NCBI GenBank assembly: GCA_024697945.1
Contig: JAILRU010000099.1
Coordinates: forward strand, 1 to 64,000
DNA: 64,000 bases
Source of the DNA: Bacteroidaceae bacterium
GTDB taxonomy: Bacteria; Bacteroidota; Bacteroidia; Bacteroidales; Bacteroidaceae
Direction: 5' to 3'
Of the stretch, positions 54,645 through 64,000 are shown in pieces. Position numbers and translations under genes: made by a program. The notes under the pieces were generated by a model. That model made no database searches. It was not told the origin of the DNA and was given only the letters and a program-made list of their open reading frames with translations. How positions within the stretch are numbered: the stretch's first letter is position 1; each line of letters opens with the position of its first letter.

Positions 54645-57600
54645 TTAGAAGCCAAGGGTTAAACTACATGTGAATGACCTCGTACGAGGTGTACGGTTGT
54701 TATCTCTTGCCACGGCGAATCCCAGGGGAGATACGTCTGGATCGACACCCGTGTATTTGGTCCAAACCCAAAGGTTGTTCAGGGAGGCGAACAACTTCAA
54801 CTGATTGATGCCATACTTCTTGAGTTTCTTGGCATCGAAGTCATAGCTCAGCTGAACGTACTGCAAGCGCAGATAATCACCATTCTCAACATAGCGGTCG
54901 CTGGGCAGGGAGTTGTAGCTCTTGAAGCCCTGAACGTTGCTCAAAGCACGTGGAATAACGGTCTCGTCGCCATTCTTACGCCAACGCCATGTGGTGGCAT
55001 AGCTCTGGTTCTGGTTGTTCAACATGCTCTCCAGATTCATACGGGCCATATTGACAATCTGGTTGCCGATACGGAAGTTGAAACCGGCATTCAAAGACAA
55101 TCTGCCGTAGTAAAGCTGGATACCGAAACCACCATTGCACTTGGGGTTGGAGTTGCCGAGATAGACCATGTCATAGCGGTCAATCTGTCCGTCGTGGTTG
55201 ATGTCTTCGTAGATGGCATCACCACCCTGGAACTGGTAGCGATAGCTTTCGTTGTAACAGTAGTACATGGGCAGGGGAATACCCTTGGCGTCGGTCAGCA
55301 TATTGCCATCAGCATCGTAGGCGATAGGACAGGTATGCACTTCACCGCGACGCTCTGCAGCAGCAGCGGTATTGATGGGCTCGTTGTAGTTGATGCTTCC
55401 ATCTGCATAGCCGGCATAGCCGCTGTTGCCCACCTCTGCATAACCATAGCTGGCAATTGACGCGTTGGTAATACCATTGTGGTCATAATCGTATTTATAG
55501 ACACCCAGATAATGGAGACCATAGATAGAACCGAGGGCATTGCCAACCTGTACACGCTGATTGTAAGACAGGTTACCGGGCTGATAGGTATCAGAACCGT
55601 TCAGGCTCTCCAGAATGAGGGGGTTCATCTCCTCAACCTCGTTGAAGTTCTGAGCGATGTTGGCACGCAACTTCATAGAGAACTTATCAACCTTACAAAT
55701 CTTGGAGGTGGAGAAATTGAGCTCCCAACCCTTGTTGCGAAGGATACCGGCATTCACATTGCTCAAGTTGGAGAAACCGTTGGCACTGGGGATGCGGAGA
55801 TTATTCATAATCAAATCCGTCGTCTTGTGGTCGTAAAGTTCGCCCTCGACGTTAATCAAATCCTTGAAGAAACCTAAATTGAAACCAAGGTTCAGCTTAC
55901 GTGTCTTCTCCCAACGCAATTCCGTCAGTGAGAGGTTCTCAGGCCTGATAACCTGGTGGCGATTGTAGTAAGAGTCAGTAGAATACTTATTATACTGATT
56001 GCTGCCGGCATCGCCGTTACCACCGGTAATACCCCAAGAGCCACGGACAGCAAGCATACTCAACCAGCTGTTGATCCAATCCTTGTTCATGAAGCCTTCG
56101 TCGATAATGTTCCAACGAGCACCAATTGAGGGGAAGAATCCGTACTTATGGCCACGACCGAAGGTTGTGCGACCATCCCAACGGACAGAACCGTCGATAG
56201 AGTATTTACTCTTATAAGAATAGTGGACCTGTCCGAAGAAGCTCTGACGCCTCCACTCATAGTTGCTGGAGCTTGCATCACGAAGCAATGCCACAACGGT
56301 GGGGTCTGTGATTTCGTTAGGCACATTCCACAGGTTAAGCAACTGAGAACTGCTGTTGCCTATTGCCAATTCGAAGCGAGCCAGACCGCTCAGGCTGTGG
56401 TCGCGGTTCTTGAATGCAGAATAGTAACGCAGGTCATGACGGGTGGTGAACTCGAGAGACTTGCTCTCGTCGTTGCCGACATAGTTACGTTCGTTGCCAG
56501 TAAGCTTGGCAGCATTATCGCCACCCCAAACCCATGCCATGGTCTTGAGTTCGCTGGGACAATACTGGTCGTTGCTGGTATTGAAGATATTGAGCTGTAC
56601 GTCGCCCACATAGTTCAAACGATGCTCATCATCTGTCTTGCCAAGCAGTTTGTATTCTATACTGAACTGCGGCGTCAGGTTATACTGCTTCTGATTCCAC
56701 CAAGCATTCATGGCACGGGCAACGGGGTTACCGTTCACGAACATGTCCCTAAGGTCATAAGATGTCATTCTGCCATCATTCTCCAACCTACCAGTAGTGG
56801 TAGTGGAATAAGTAGCGGCCAGAGGCAGCATATTGAAATAGTTGCCGGTCGGGTTACCCTGTGCATCGTACTCATCTACGCTCATGTTAGGCATAGCATT
56901 GTATGCACGAGACAGAATGTCGTTACCATAGTTCTTGTGGTTGGTCGTAAAGGCCAGGTTGATGTTACTCTGGAACTTGATGCGGTCACTGACCCAATAA
57001 TCCAATGCCGTAGAACTGGTGAAACGGTCAAGTTTCTGTCCGATGATAGAACCGGTACTCTTATCGTAGTTGGCACTGATACGGAAAGTAGCATTGTCAC
57101 CACCACCAGAGAGAGCAATTGTGAACTTATGTTCCTGACCAAATTGCTGTACCTTCTTCACCCAGTCGGTATTATGACTGTAATGATTATATATATAAGG
57201 TAATTCCTGGTTGTAGTCTAGTTCGGGCAATGAAGTGTTCCTTTGGTTTGGATTGTAGTATGCCTCCTTGAGCATCATGGTGTATCCATCACCAGTAAGC
57301 ATCTCATAACCCTCGGGCTGCCATGTGCCGCTGAACTTGTAAGTAAAGTTGACGCGGGTCTTACCACGATGACCACGACGTGTCTTAATCTCAATGACAC
57401 CATTCGCGCCATCAGCACCCCACTTGGCAGTACTTGCAGCATCCTTCAGGACGGTGATACTCTCGATATCCTCCGGATTGACCTGGAGCAATGTAGAGAA
57501 CTGTTCCTCATTATCCATCGTTGCGAAGTCGTATCTGTCCTTCTCGTCTTCGGGGATTTGGAAGATGTGGTCATTGAGGACAATCAAAGGCTGCGCATTA

Positions 57601-58157
57601 CCATTGATGGTGGTCGTACCACGCAGACGCATGGTCGTACCAGAACCGAGGTTACCAGAATTTGGCACGATGTCAAGACCGGCAATCTGACCTTGCAGAG
57701 CCTGGTCAACAGACTCGAAGGCAAGACCCTCCATGTCCTCCATCTTGAAGTTCTGGACTGCACCGGCATATTCGCGGGCAGGGATCTCAAGACCAGTCGT
57801 GGGCGCGTTCTTCTTACCAGTAATGGTCACCTCAGTCATAGTCTTGGTATTGTCCTGCAGGGTAACCTTGAACACACTCTTGCCTGTTCCTATCTTCTGA
57901 CTGAACTTTTTATAGCCGATATAGGAAATTTCCAGCACGTTGTTAGGATCCTTGATATTCATGGTAAAGTTACCATTCATATCAGTAATGGCCTGGCTGA
58001 CAATACGATTGTTCTTATCTTTCTCGACGACGTTGGCACCGATGATGACATCAATATCATCAGAAACGGTACCTGAGATACGCCGTTGCTGTGCACTTGC
58101 GGGCAGCGCCATGAGTGCAACTACCCAAAGTAGTAAAAGCTTTGTTATTTTATTCAT
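54645..58157 (-). CDS. SusC/RagA family TonB-dependent receptor (cluster 2, proximal pair)
   Basis: RISGTVSDDIDVIIGANVVEKD; NSGNLGSGTTMRLRGTTTING; NPEDIESITVLKDAASTAKWGADGANGVIEIKTRRG; paralogue of 13842..17153. Confidence 0.97.
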   Translation of the reverse strand: MNKITKLLLLWVVALMALPASAQQRRISGTVSDDIDVIIGANVVEKDKNNRIVSQAITDMNGNFTMNIKDPNNVLEISYIGYKKFSQKIGTGKSVFKVTLQDNTKTMTEVTITGKKNAPTTGLEIPAREYAGAVQNFKMEDMEGLAFESVDQALQGQIAGLDIVPNSGNLGSGTTMRLRGTTTINGNAQPLIVLNDHIFQIPEDEKDRYDFATMDNEEQFSTLLQVNPEDIESITVLKDAASTAKWGADGANGVIEIKTRRGHRGKTRVNFTYKFSGTWQPEGYEMLTGDGYTMMLKEAYYNPNQRNTSLPELDYNQELPYIYNHYSHNTDWVKKVQQFGQEHKFTIALSGGGDNATFRISANYDKSTGSIIGQKLDRFTSSTALDYWVSDRIKFQSNINLAFTTNHKNYGNDILSRAYNAMPNMSVDEYDAQGNPTGNYFNMLPLAATYSTTTTGRLENDGRMTSYDLRDMFVNGNPVARAMNAWWNQKQYNLTPQFSIEYKLLGKTDDEHRLNYVGDVQLNIFNTSNDQYCPSELKTMAWVWGGDNAAKLTGNERNYVGNDESKSLEFTTRHDLRYYSAFKNRDHSLSGLARFELAIGNSSSQLLNLWNVPNEITDPTVVALLRDASSSNYEWRRQSFFGQVHYSYKSKYSIDGSVRWDGRTTFGRGHKYGFFPSIGARWNIIDEGFMNKDWINSWLSMLAVRGSWGITGGNGDAGSNQYNKYSTDSYYNRHQVIRPENLSLTELRWEKTRKLNLGFNLGFFKDLINVEGELYDHKTTDLIMNNLRIPSANGFSNLSNVNAGILRNKGWELNFSTSKICKVDKFSMKLRANIAQNFNEVEEMNPLILESLNGSDTYQPGNLSYNQRVQVGNALGSIYGLHYLGVYKYDYDHNGITNASIASYGYAEVGNSGYAGYADGSINYNEPINTAAAAERRGEVHTCPIAYDADGNMLTDAKGIPLPMYYCYNESYRYQFQGGDAIYEDINHDGQIDRYDMVYLGNSNPKCNGGFGIQLYYGRLSLNAGFNFRIGNQIVNMARMNLESMLNNQNQSYATTWRWRKNGDETVIPRALSNVQGFKSYNSLPSDRYVENGDYLRLQYVQLSYDFDAKKLKKYGINQLKLFASLNNLWVWTKYTGVDPDVSPLGFAVARDNNRTPRTRSFTCSLTLGF

Positions 58158-58169
58158 AGTAGGATGATT

Positions 58170-61100
58170 TTAACGGATAGCGTATCTCTTTAAGTACTCC
58201 TTAGCTTTTATGGTTGACTCCCATGTCTTGTCATGTCTGCCATCGATGACCTCAGTGTGATTCAGATAACCATCGATAGAGTGAATTACGGCAGCACTGG
58301 AAGAGTTAATAGTAATACCCTTCATGGCAACATTGACTGGCGAGGCACTGCATGAAATGTCACGTGTCAGGACGTTCTTCTCACCGACAGTCACAAAGGG
58401 CTGCTTTGTGCCAACCATGCTGTTGCCGTTCTGCTTCCATGTCACATCATCACAGACACGGAGATCAGTTCCATCACCGTTTGCGACACGATCAACATGT
58501 ATTTTGCAGAAGAGCTCAAGTTCCTTATCATAGCTGGATGTTACCATTTCGTTGGCTGCAAGCTCGGTCTTGTCGGCAAACACTGAATTATCAGCGAAAT
58601 GATAACGTACGAAATTGGTCAGGTAAGTAATCTTGGCAGCGATACGCACGCTGTCTTCATAAGTCTGGAGTTCATCGGTGTACTCGATGTCACCATTAGG
58701 ATCAAGCCTCGGCTCACCTGTCTCATCATCGATGAGGGGCTTGCAGTGGCTGTGATAGTCCTCATAAATTTCTTCCCAAGTGGGCAGTCCGTCGGCAATG
58801 GCCTTCTGCACTGCATCATTTGTGGGAACAAAGATGGTGTAACGGTAGTTGTTGAAGAATTGTACGTTGTAGTCCAGTCCGTTGTCACCGATGAAAATTC
58901 TGAATTTCTTGAGAGCAGACTCACGCTGGGTCTTTCCGAGACTACCATCTACAAGTCCGCAACCGATGATTTCTGTGTCATAACCGTCGGCAGTACAGAG
59001 GTCGTAGAACTGGCTGTAAGGAGTCTCGCCTGCAGCTTCCTTGTACAAATCATAGTCGTTGGTAAAGATGCTATATACACTGCGGTATGTAGGAACCAAC
59101 GGAGCATCAATGACGAAGGTATAACCATTATCGGTTTCATTCGGCTCTGTAATATTACAAGCTAAAACACCAGGTGTTTCACTTTCAATACCCTCGCGTT
59201 CGTTCTCAAGTTGGAAGCCACCCTTCACTGCAATGATCTTATCGTTTTCATCACGGATGACCTTCACAGCATTACCATTCTTGGAAAGGTAATACTCAGG
59301 AAGAGGGTCACTCGGGTTGATGCCATAATACTCCTGAGTCGGAAGTTTGTTGTTTCCTTCTCCTGTGTGCGCCATAGGATTCGTGCCGTCGTGCACAATG
59401 GTATGGCTCTCAAGAATGTCCTTCAGACGGTTCGTTACCTCATTGTTGGTGTAAAGGCTCGTACCAGGAATCAGATTACCAATAGTTCCGATTTGACCTT
59501 TATCCTTGTTATAAGAGCAGAAATAGTTGTAGAACTGGAGCTTCACGGGGAAATTACCACCCTGGAAGGAGAATTTAATACAACGCGGTGTACGGCTCTT
59601 CATGCTGGCAGGGTCGTAATAGTATTCAAGTGCCTTATCACTGGGCAACAGGAATGTAAAGCGGCTCTGCATGGCCTTCAGGTAAGCATAGTAGTTCAGA
59701 TTCATGTAGTCGTCATAGATGGCAGACTTGATGATTCTATTTACTTTACTAATAAATGCGGGCGCGGTAACTGAACGATAGTCGGCAGGCACACAAGTTC
59801 TGTTCATGATATAGATGACACCATTGCTGGCGAGCAAACAGGTGTCAAGATCCTCATCGCGAGCAACATCAACATCCTCGAATAAAGGCTCCATGGCATC
59901 ATCAGTAAGTTTGCCCCACTTACTAGGCACAGAACCTACGAACGAACGCTGCATGAAGTTATTGATGAGCTTGTCAATAGTACCAACAGGGATGCAGTCT
60001 ATCTGGCGGAAGAGCGATTCATTGTCACCCTTTGTAGGTGGAATCCACTCAATCTCTCCCTTGTCTGCACCCATACCTTCCTTGGCATAATAGACGGTCA
60101 GGAGCTTCTTGCCAGGACCCTCGGTGAAATATTGCCACATCTGATCATCGCTGGGCACGAAGATGGCAGCCATATCCTTGCGGACATCCATTTCATCGTA
60201 GTAGCCGTTCCATCCCGGATCGAACTTGAGGGCAGGAATACGGTCGGGAGTATCGCTGCTCTTGTTCACGTATGGGTCGTAAGTACGGAAAGTGCCATAG
60301 GGGCCCGGCTCATATTTGGAAATTTCACCAGATGAGTTGGCTCTAATATATCCAGCCTTTACATCGAAGTTATTATCAGAGAAATACTTCTTAGTAAAGA
60401 TAGAGTCCGTGAACTCAGGGTGAAGATCCTGATAGGCTCTGGTGATACGGCTGCAATAGAACGGTGCACTGAAACGATCAAGAATGTGGCTAAAGACATC
60501 TGTCTTGCCGTTGGTGCGGATAACCTCTGCCATGTTCGTAAGGGGGCAAAGCGGCATCTCCGTCCTGTTAACATAACCATTCTCGCAGACTCCGTCCTTT
60601 TCCTTCAAGATAGAATTATAAATATGTACATCACTCGGATTACGAGGACGTCCCATAAATTTCTCGAAGTCACTATCGATGATGGTGTTCCTTGCCATGT
60701 GCTCTGCCGTGAAGTGGAGCATCATAGGAAGGGTGGAGTCTATAGCCAAATAAATACCCTTACCGCCTTTGTCTTCACGGAAACGCTCCCAATAGTCCTT
60801 GTCAGTTCCTCCATCATAGTAGTAATTGTAGCTATAAGGAAGATCTTTGGAATCGAGATGGGTAATGGAGTCGGTAGCCTCTACATCAGTGTACCGACGC
60901 ATGTACTCACCACGGACAGGAGAATCGGTGCCTGAAGACTGGCTGCTAGCCAAATTCTCCATCACAATAGCATTGTTAAGCATACTGGTATGAATCAGTA
61001 GCTTCTTCTGAGCCTGGCTCAGGTTTTCATAGCTTGTAGCATAGTGCCAGGGGTTACCTTCAGGCAGCTTCGCATTGGCTGCAAAGAAAGCATCCCAAGC

Positions 61101-61388
61101 AGAGTCATTTGCCACAAAAACTGTCTTAGAACCAGTACGGCTCAAGACATCAGTCAGCGGACGCATGTTCTCAGGATTAACATCCTTGTCAGCCAGTAAC
61201 TTCAGATATGTTCTGAAATTACCTTTCTGCTCCAGGCTTTCGTAAATACTTGAGTTGAGCCAGCTGGGCTTTTCATCGTCCAAGATGAACTCATCCTTAC
61301 AAGCATACATCAGCCCGCAAGCCGCCAGCAGACATACCACCCGTGAGGAATGTCTGCTCCATTTGCTTAAACGGTTTGTCATACGCAT
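58170..61388 (-). CDS. Large multi-domain fasciclin-like lipoprotein (first gene of cluster 2), paralogue of 17185..19797
   Basis: MYACKDEFILDDEKPSWLNSSIYESLEQKGNFRTYLKLL...LSRTGSKTVFVANDSAWDAFF; YRYTIFVPTNDAVQKAIADGLPTWEE; SSAAVIHSIDGYLNH. Confidence 0.85.
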   Translation of the reverse strand: MRMTNRLSKWSRHSSRVVCLLAACGLMYACKDEFILDDEKPSWLNSSIYESLEQKGNFRTYLKLLADKDVNPENMRPLTDVLSRTGSKTVFVANDSAWDAFFAANAKLPEGNPWHYATSYENLSQAQKKLLIHTSMLNNAIVMENLASSQSSGTDSPVRGEYMRRYTDVEATDSITHLDSKDLPYSYNYYYDGGTDKDYWERFREDKGGKGIYLAIDSTLPMMLHFTAEHMARNTIIDSDFEKFMGRPRNPSDVHIYNSILKEKDGVCENGYVNRTEMPLCPLTNMAEVIRTNGKTDVFSHILDRFSAPFYCSRITRAYQDLHPEFTDSIFTKKYFSDNNFDVKAGYIRANSSGEISKYEPGPYGTFRTYDPYVNKSSDTPDRIPALKFDPGWNGYYDEMDVRKDMAAIFVPSDDQMWQYFTEGPGKKLLTVYYAKEGMGADKGEIEWIPPTKGDNESLFRQIDCIPVGTIDKLINNFMQRSFVGSVPSKWGKLTDDAMEPLFEDVDVARDEDLDTCLLASNGVIYIMNRTCVPADYRSVTAPAFISKVNRIIKSAIYDDYMNLNYYAYLKAMQSRFTFLLPSDKALEYYYDPASMKSRTPRCIKFSFQGGNFPVKLQFYNYFCSYNKDKGQIGTIGNLIPGTSLYTNNEVTNRLKDILESHTIVHDGTNPMAHTGEGNNKLPTQEYYGINPSDPLPEYYLSKNGNAVKVIRDENDKIIAVKGGFQLENEREGIESETPGVLACNITEPNETDNGYTFVIDAPLVPTYRSVYSIFTNDYDLYKEAAGETPYSQFYDLCTADGYDTEIIGCGLVDGSLGKTQRESALKKFRIFIGDNGLDYNVQFFNNYRYTIFVPTNDAVQKAIADGLPTWEEIYEDYHSHCKPLIDDETGEPRLDPNGDIEYTDELQTYEDSVRIAAKITYLTNFVRYHFADNSVFADKTELAANEMVTSSYDKELELFCKIHVDRVANGDGTDLRVCDDVTWKQNGNSMVGTKQPFVTVGEKNVLTRDISCSASPVNVAMKGITINSSSAAVIHSIDGYLNHTEVIDGRHDKTWESTIKAKEYLKRYAIR

Positions 61389-61624
61389 GTTTATTTTAGT
61401 TTTTTTAATGTTTTTTGCGTTTTTTCGTCTCGTTTTGCGCTATTACACGCACTAAACAGAGCAAATTTATGGTTTTTTTAACGAATACAACACAATATTA
61501 AGCTAAAAACGCCCTATTTTAAGGTTATTTAACAAAATTAGGTTAAAATTAATCAATGAGATGGGAGAATTTTAGAGAAAAGTGCATAGTGATTAGTGGT
61601 TAAAGGTTAGAGATTAGCCCCCGC

Positions 61625-63472
61625 TCAATAAGTCACATGGATTTTCCCTTTTTGGATATAAACTCCTCGTTGTGGAATGCTTTGTAAGCGACGGCCGGAT
61701 AAGTCAAAAACATTACCCATTCCCTCTCCAAAGGAAAGGGAAATAGGCATATCGTTGATGGAAGCTGCAATGTCAACTGTCATCCACTCAGACCAATCAG
61801 AGGTGTCTTCAAAGCGAACCGCCTGCACACGGTAATAGCACACATCCGTCTCTGTCACTTTAATGGTATGGCTGGTAGTGGTCAAGCCCGTAAAGATCAT
61901 AACATTACCTGCAGGACTATCTTCGTTCGTAATCACCTTGACCTCAAGTGTATAGCTAGCGGCTCCTTCTACTGGTAGCCAGTTGGCAGTAAAGGATGTT
62001 TCTGTGATGTCTGTCGGCATAGCGAGTTCCGGTGCTGGCAGGGTAACATAGTTGCCATAAATGAAGCTGATTTTCCCATCGGAGGACTCGTCAACATGAT
62101 GGATAAAGTTCCCATGTTTTTTTGACCCGCCCTTCTCGGCTGTAAACCACGTCAGTTGCTCCACATTTGTCACACCTCTGCTACCTGGGTAGGGATCACC
62201 CGCCTCGTCTTCTATAGATATCTCATAATAGGATATGTCCTTCTCCTCATCATATATAAGTACGCCCACGCTTCCATCGGCTGGCAGAAAAGTCATACGC
62301 TGGTGGTCCTTGTCGGCATTGACTTTATTGCTTAGCCATACGGACTGGTTATAGTCGATGTGCCAAACCATAAGACCGTGACCATAATTGCCTGTGCCGA
62401 AAGTAATCTGCTGACGATTCTCCAAGATGTAGTACTCGTTTTTATTACCTGTATTGTTGATGACATATGCCACTCCCTCTTCGTTGATGGCAGGCATCCC
62501 CACCACCTTACAGGGTTCGGTCAAAGGGATCAGGTCAATCCATCCTGCCGACCAGCGCTCAAAGGCGGTATAGGGACATGGCACTTCGCCAATTCCCTGA
62601 GGCCCATTATAGCTGCCACCGTCCATCAAATCCCAAAACTGAGCAGCCGTCCCGCCCATATATTCAATATCATAGTAATCAGGGAAACCGAGACAGTGAC
62701 TGAACTCGTGGCATGCAGTACCTATGCCCTCGAGCGTGGAAAAATCTGACATTTCATTAGAGACTGCATAAGTATCAATTGACACATTGTCCAACCATTG
62801 GCGACCGGTTCCGCTACCATAGTATTTTGCATTGGATAGGGCCCATTCATGTGGCCAGATATAACCTGCCTCCGTATCGCTGGTCCTTCCGGCAAAGATG
62901 ACATAAACCTGATCAACTTCGCCATCGCCATCCCAATCGTAGTCAGCATAGTTGACTTGTGAATTAGCAAGTTTCAACGCTTCTATAACCATTTCTGCTG
63001 CACGGTCGCTCAAACGGGAGTTGGGTGCCGTGCCATAGTAGTCATGTGTCTTGGAAACCGTGAGAGGGCCAATGATATCGAAATCGATGGTAAGCAGACC
63101 ATAGCTCTGCTCGACGAAGTAGTCACGCACAGATCCAACGTGACTATCGAGCAAATAGCCCTGCTGGTTGAAACGGTTATTCCACTGAGTGGCAGCATCA
63201 TCGCTCATTTTCACGTCGGAAAACTCCACGAGGAGCACAAGACCGCGCTGTGTCTCCGGCTGTGTCTTGGCACGCAACGGACCGGTCTGATGCCTACGGG
63301 AAATATTGGCTTCGCGCATCTTCTCCAAACGAGCCAATCGGCGTTCGTTAACCCCCGACAGACGATGAGTATGATGATCGCGCCGAGGTAGATTTGTCCT
63401 CACCAAAGGCTGCGCTCCCATGAAGAGACAACACAGGAATAAGACAAGAAATATTGTTAATTTTTGTTTCAT
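61625..63472 (-). CDS. M6 family (immune inhibitor A-like) secreted metalloprotease with fibronectin-type region and C-terminal motif
   Basis: RGLVLLVEFSDVKM, VGSVRDYFVEQSYGLLTIDFDIIGP, GIGTACHEFSHCLGFPDYYD (HExxH); FDLSGRRLQSIPQRGVYIQKGK. Confidence 0.93.
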   Translation of the reverse strand: MKQKLTIFLVLFLCCLFMGAQPLVRTNLPRRDHHTHRLSGVNERRLARLEKMREANISRRHQTGPLRAKTQPETQRGLVLLVEFSDVKMSDDAATQWNNRFNQQGYLLDSHVGSVRDYFVEQSYGLLTIDFDIIGPLTVSKTHDYYGTAPNSRLSDRAAEMVIEALKLANSQVNYADYDWDGDGEVDQVYVIFAGRTSDTEAGYIWPHEWALSNAKYYGSGTGRQWLDNVSIDTYAVSNEMSDFSTLEGIGTACHEFSHCLGFPDYYDIEYMGGTAAQFWDLMDGGSYNGPQGIGEVPCPYTAFERWSAGWIDLIPLTEPCKVVGMPAINEEGVAYVINNTGNKNEYYILENRQQITFGTGNYGHGLMVWHIDYNQSVWLSNKVNADKDHQRMTFLPADGSVGVLIYDEEKDISYYEISIEDEAGDPYPGSRGVTNVEQLTWFTAEKGGSKKHGNFIHHVDESSDGKISFIYGNYVTLPAPELAMPTDITETSFTANWLPVEGAASYTLEVKVITNEDSPAGNVMIFTGLTTTSHTIKVTETDVCYYRVQAVRFEDTSDWSEWMTVDIAASINDMPISLSFGEGMGNVFDLSGRRLQSIPQRGVYIQKGKIHVTY

Positions 63473-63502
63473 ATTTAATATGTTTCTACCCCGTCCTCAC
63501 TT

Positions 63503-63537
63503 TGGAGCCCCTCTGGAGTCCCTCTGGAGTCCCTCTG
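63503..63537. repeat. 11-nt tandem repeat (tggagtccctc), 3 copies
   Basis: tggagcccctc tggagtccctc tggagtccctc tg. Confidence 0.85.
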
Positions 63538-63662
63538 TACCCTAGGCAACAAAATAGACTCAAAGAAGACCGCAATATAGGTCAGATTTGTTACTTATCT
63601 CAAAGATTTTTCACAAAAGTCGCAGCAAAGATACAAAAAAAATCGTACCTTTGCCCCCTGTT

Positions 63663-64000
63663 ATGGAGAAAAAGTTAAAAACTGGTAAAGTTTTCCTCAT
63701 TGCAGGCAGCGAACCATTGGGAAGTGCAGGTGTCCAAGCCGACATCAAAGCCATTACACGCTGTGGCGGCTGGGCAGCGGCTGCACTGACCTGCATCGTG
63801 GATGAAGACGTGAACCGCATCAAGGGCATTCACCATCTGCCATCCGACCTGATTGTCTCGCAGGCAGAATCATTCCTGAGTACCGTCGGAGCCGACTGCA
63901 TCAAGACGGGAATCCTTCCGACCGACGAAATCATTCGGGCTGTGGCAAGCGTGTTGCAACGATTTAACAAACAGCCCATCCTCATCGACCCAGTCATCGT
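63663..64000 (+). CDS. thiD: Hydroxymethylpyrimidine kinase/phosphomethylpyrimidine kinase, truncated by window edge
   Basis: MEKKLKTGKVFLIAGSEPLGSAGVQADIKAITRCGGWAAAALTCIVDED...VGADCIKTGILPTDEIIRAVASVL...PILIDPVIV; promoter tacctttg just upstream. Confidence 0.85.
   Translation, partial: MEKKLKTGKVFLIAGSEPLGSAGVQADIKAITRCGGWAAAALTCIVDEDVNRIKGIHHLPSDLIVSQAESFLSTVGADCIKTGILPTDEIIRAVASVLQRFNKQPILIDPVI

Overview
Bacteroidales (Prevotella-like) chromosomal segment, judged from SusC/SusD families, TAnnTTTG promoters and an ISAon1-type IS. The main content is two paralogous clusters, both on the - strand: about 3.3-19.8 kb and about 44.7-61.4 kb. Each has two different SusC/SusD pairs interleaved with large fasciclin(FAS1)-like lipoproteins, and neither contains a recognisable CAZyme. 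Transcription order is FAS-SusC-SusD-FAS(-FAS)-SusC-SusD. The left edge holds a truncated hybrid two-component sensor (HTCS) that the ORF track missed; the right edge holds a truncated thiD. Between the clusters lie tdk, an AI-2E family permease, a DUF4836-like lipoprotein, an FtsX-like permease, tRNA-Lys(UUU), a four-helix-bundle protein, a GH13 amylase, and a cobalamin riboswitch with no downstream gene. They are followed by a decayed mobile island (amidase, truncated integrase, ISAon1-like IS, MazF/PemK-type TA), then guaA, ndk, an M23/LysM peptidase, miaA, a PCMD-like protein, a DUF4105 protein and a duplicated calycin-like/dockerin protein. The window is rich in short-period repeats (7, 8, 9, 11 and 23 nt) and palindromes. 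Several appear to have been incorporated into coding sequence: signal peptides, GuaA, and C-termini. Two ~50-aa peptides of one apparent family (MK-x-Y-x-x-P) are absent from the ORF track because they are short. Family calls are from reading translated sequence only; no searches were run.
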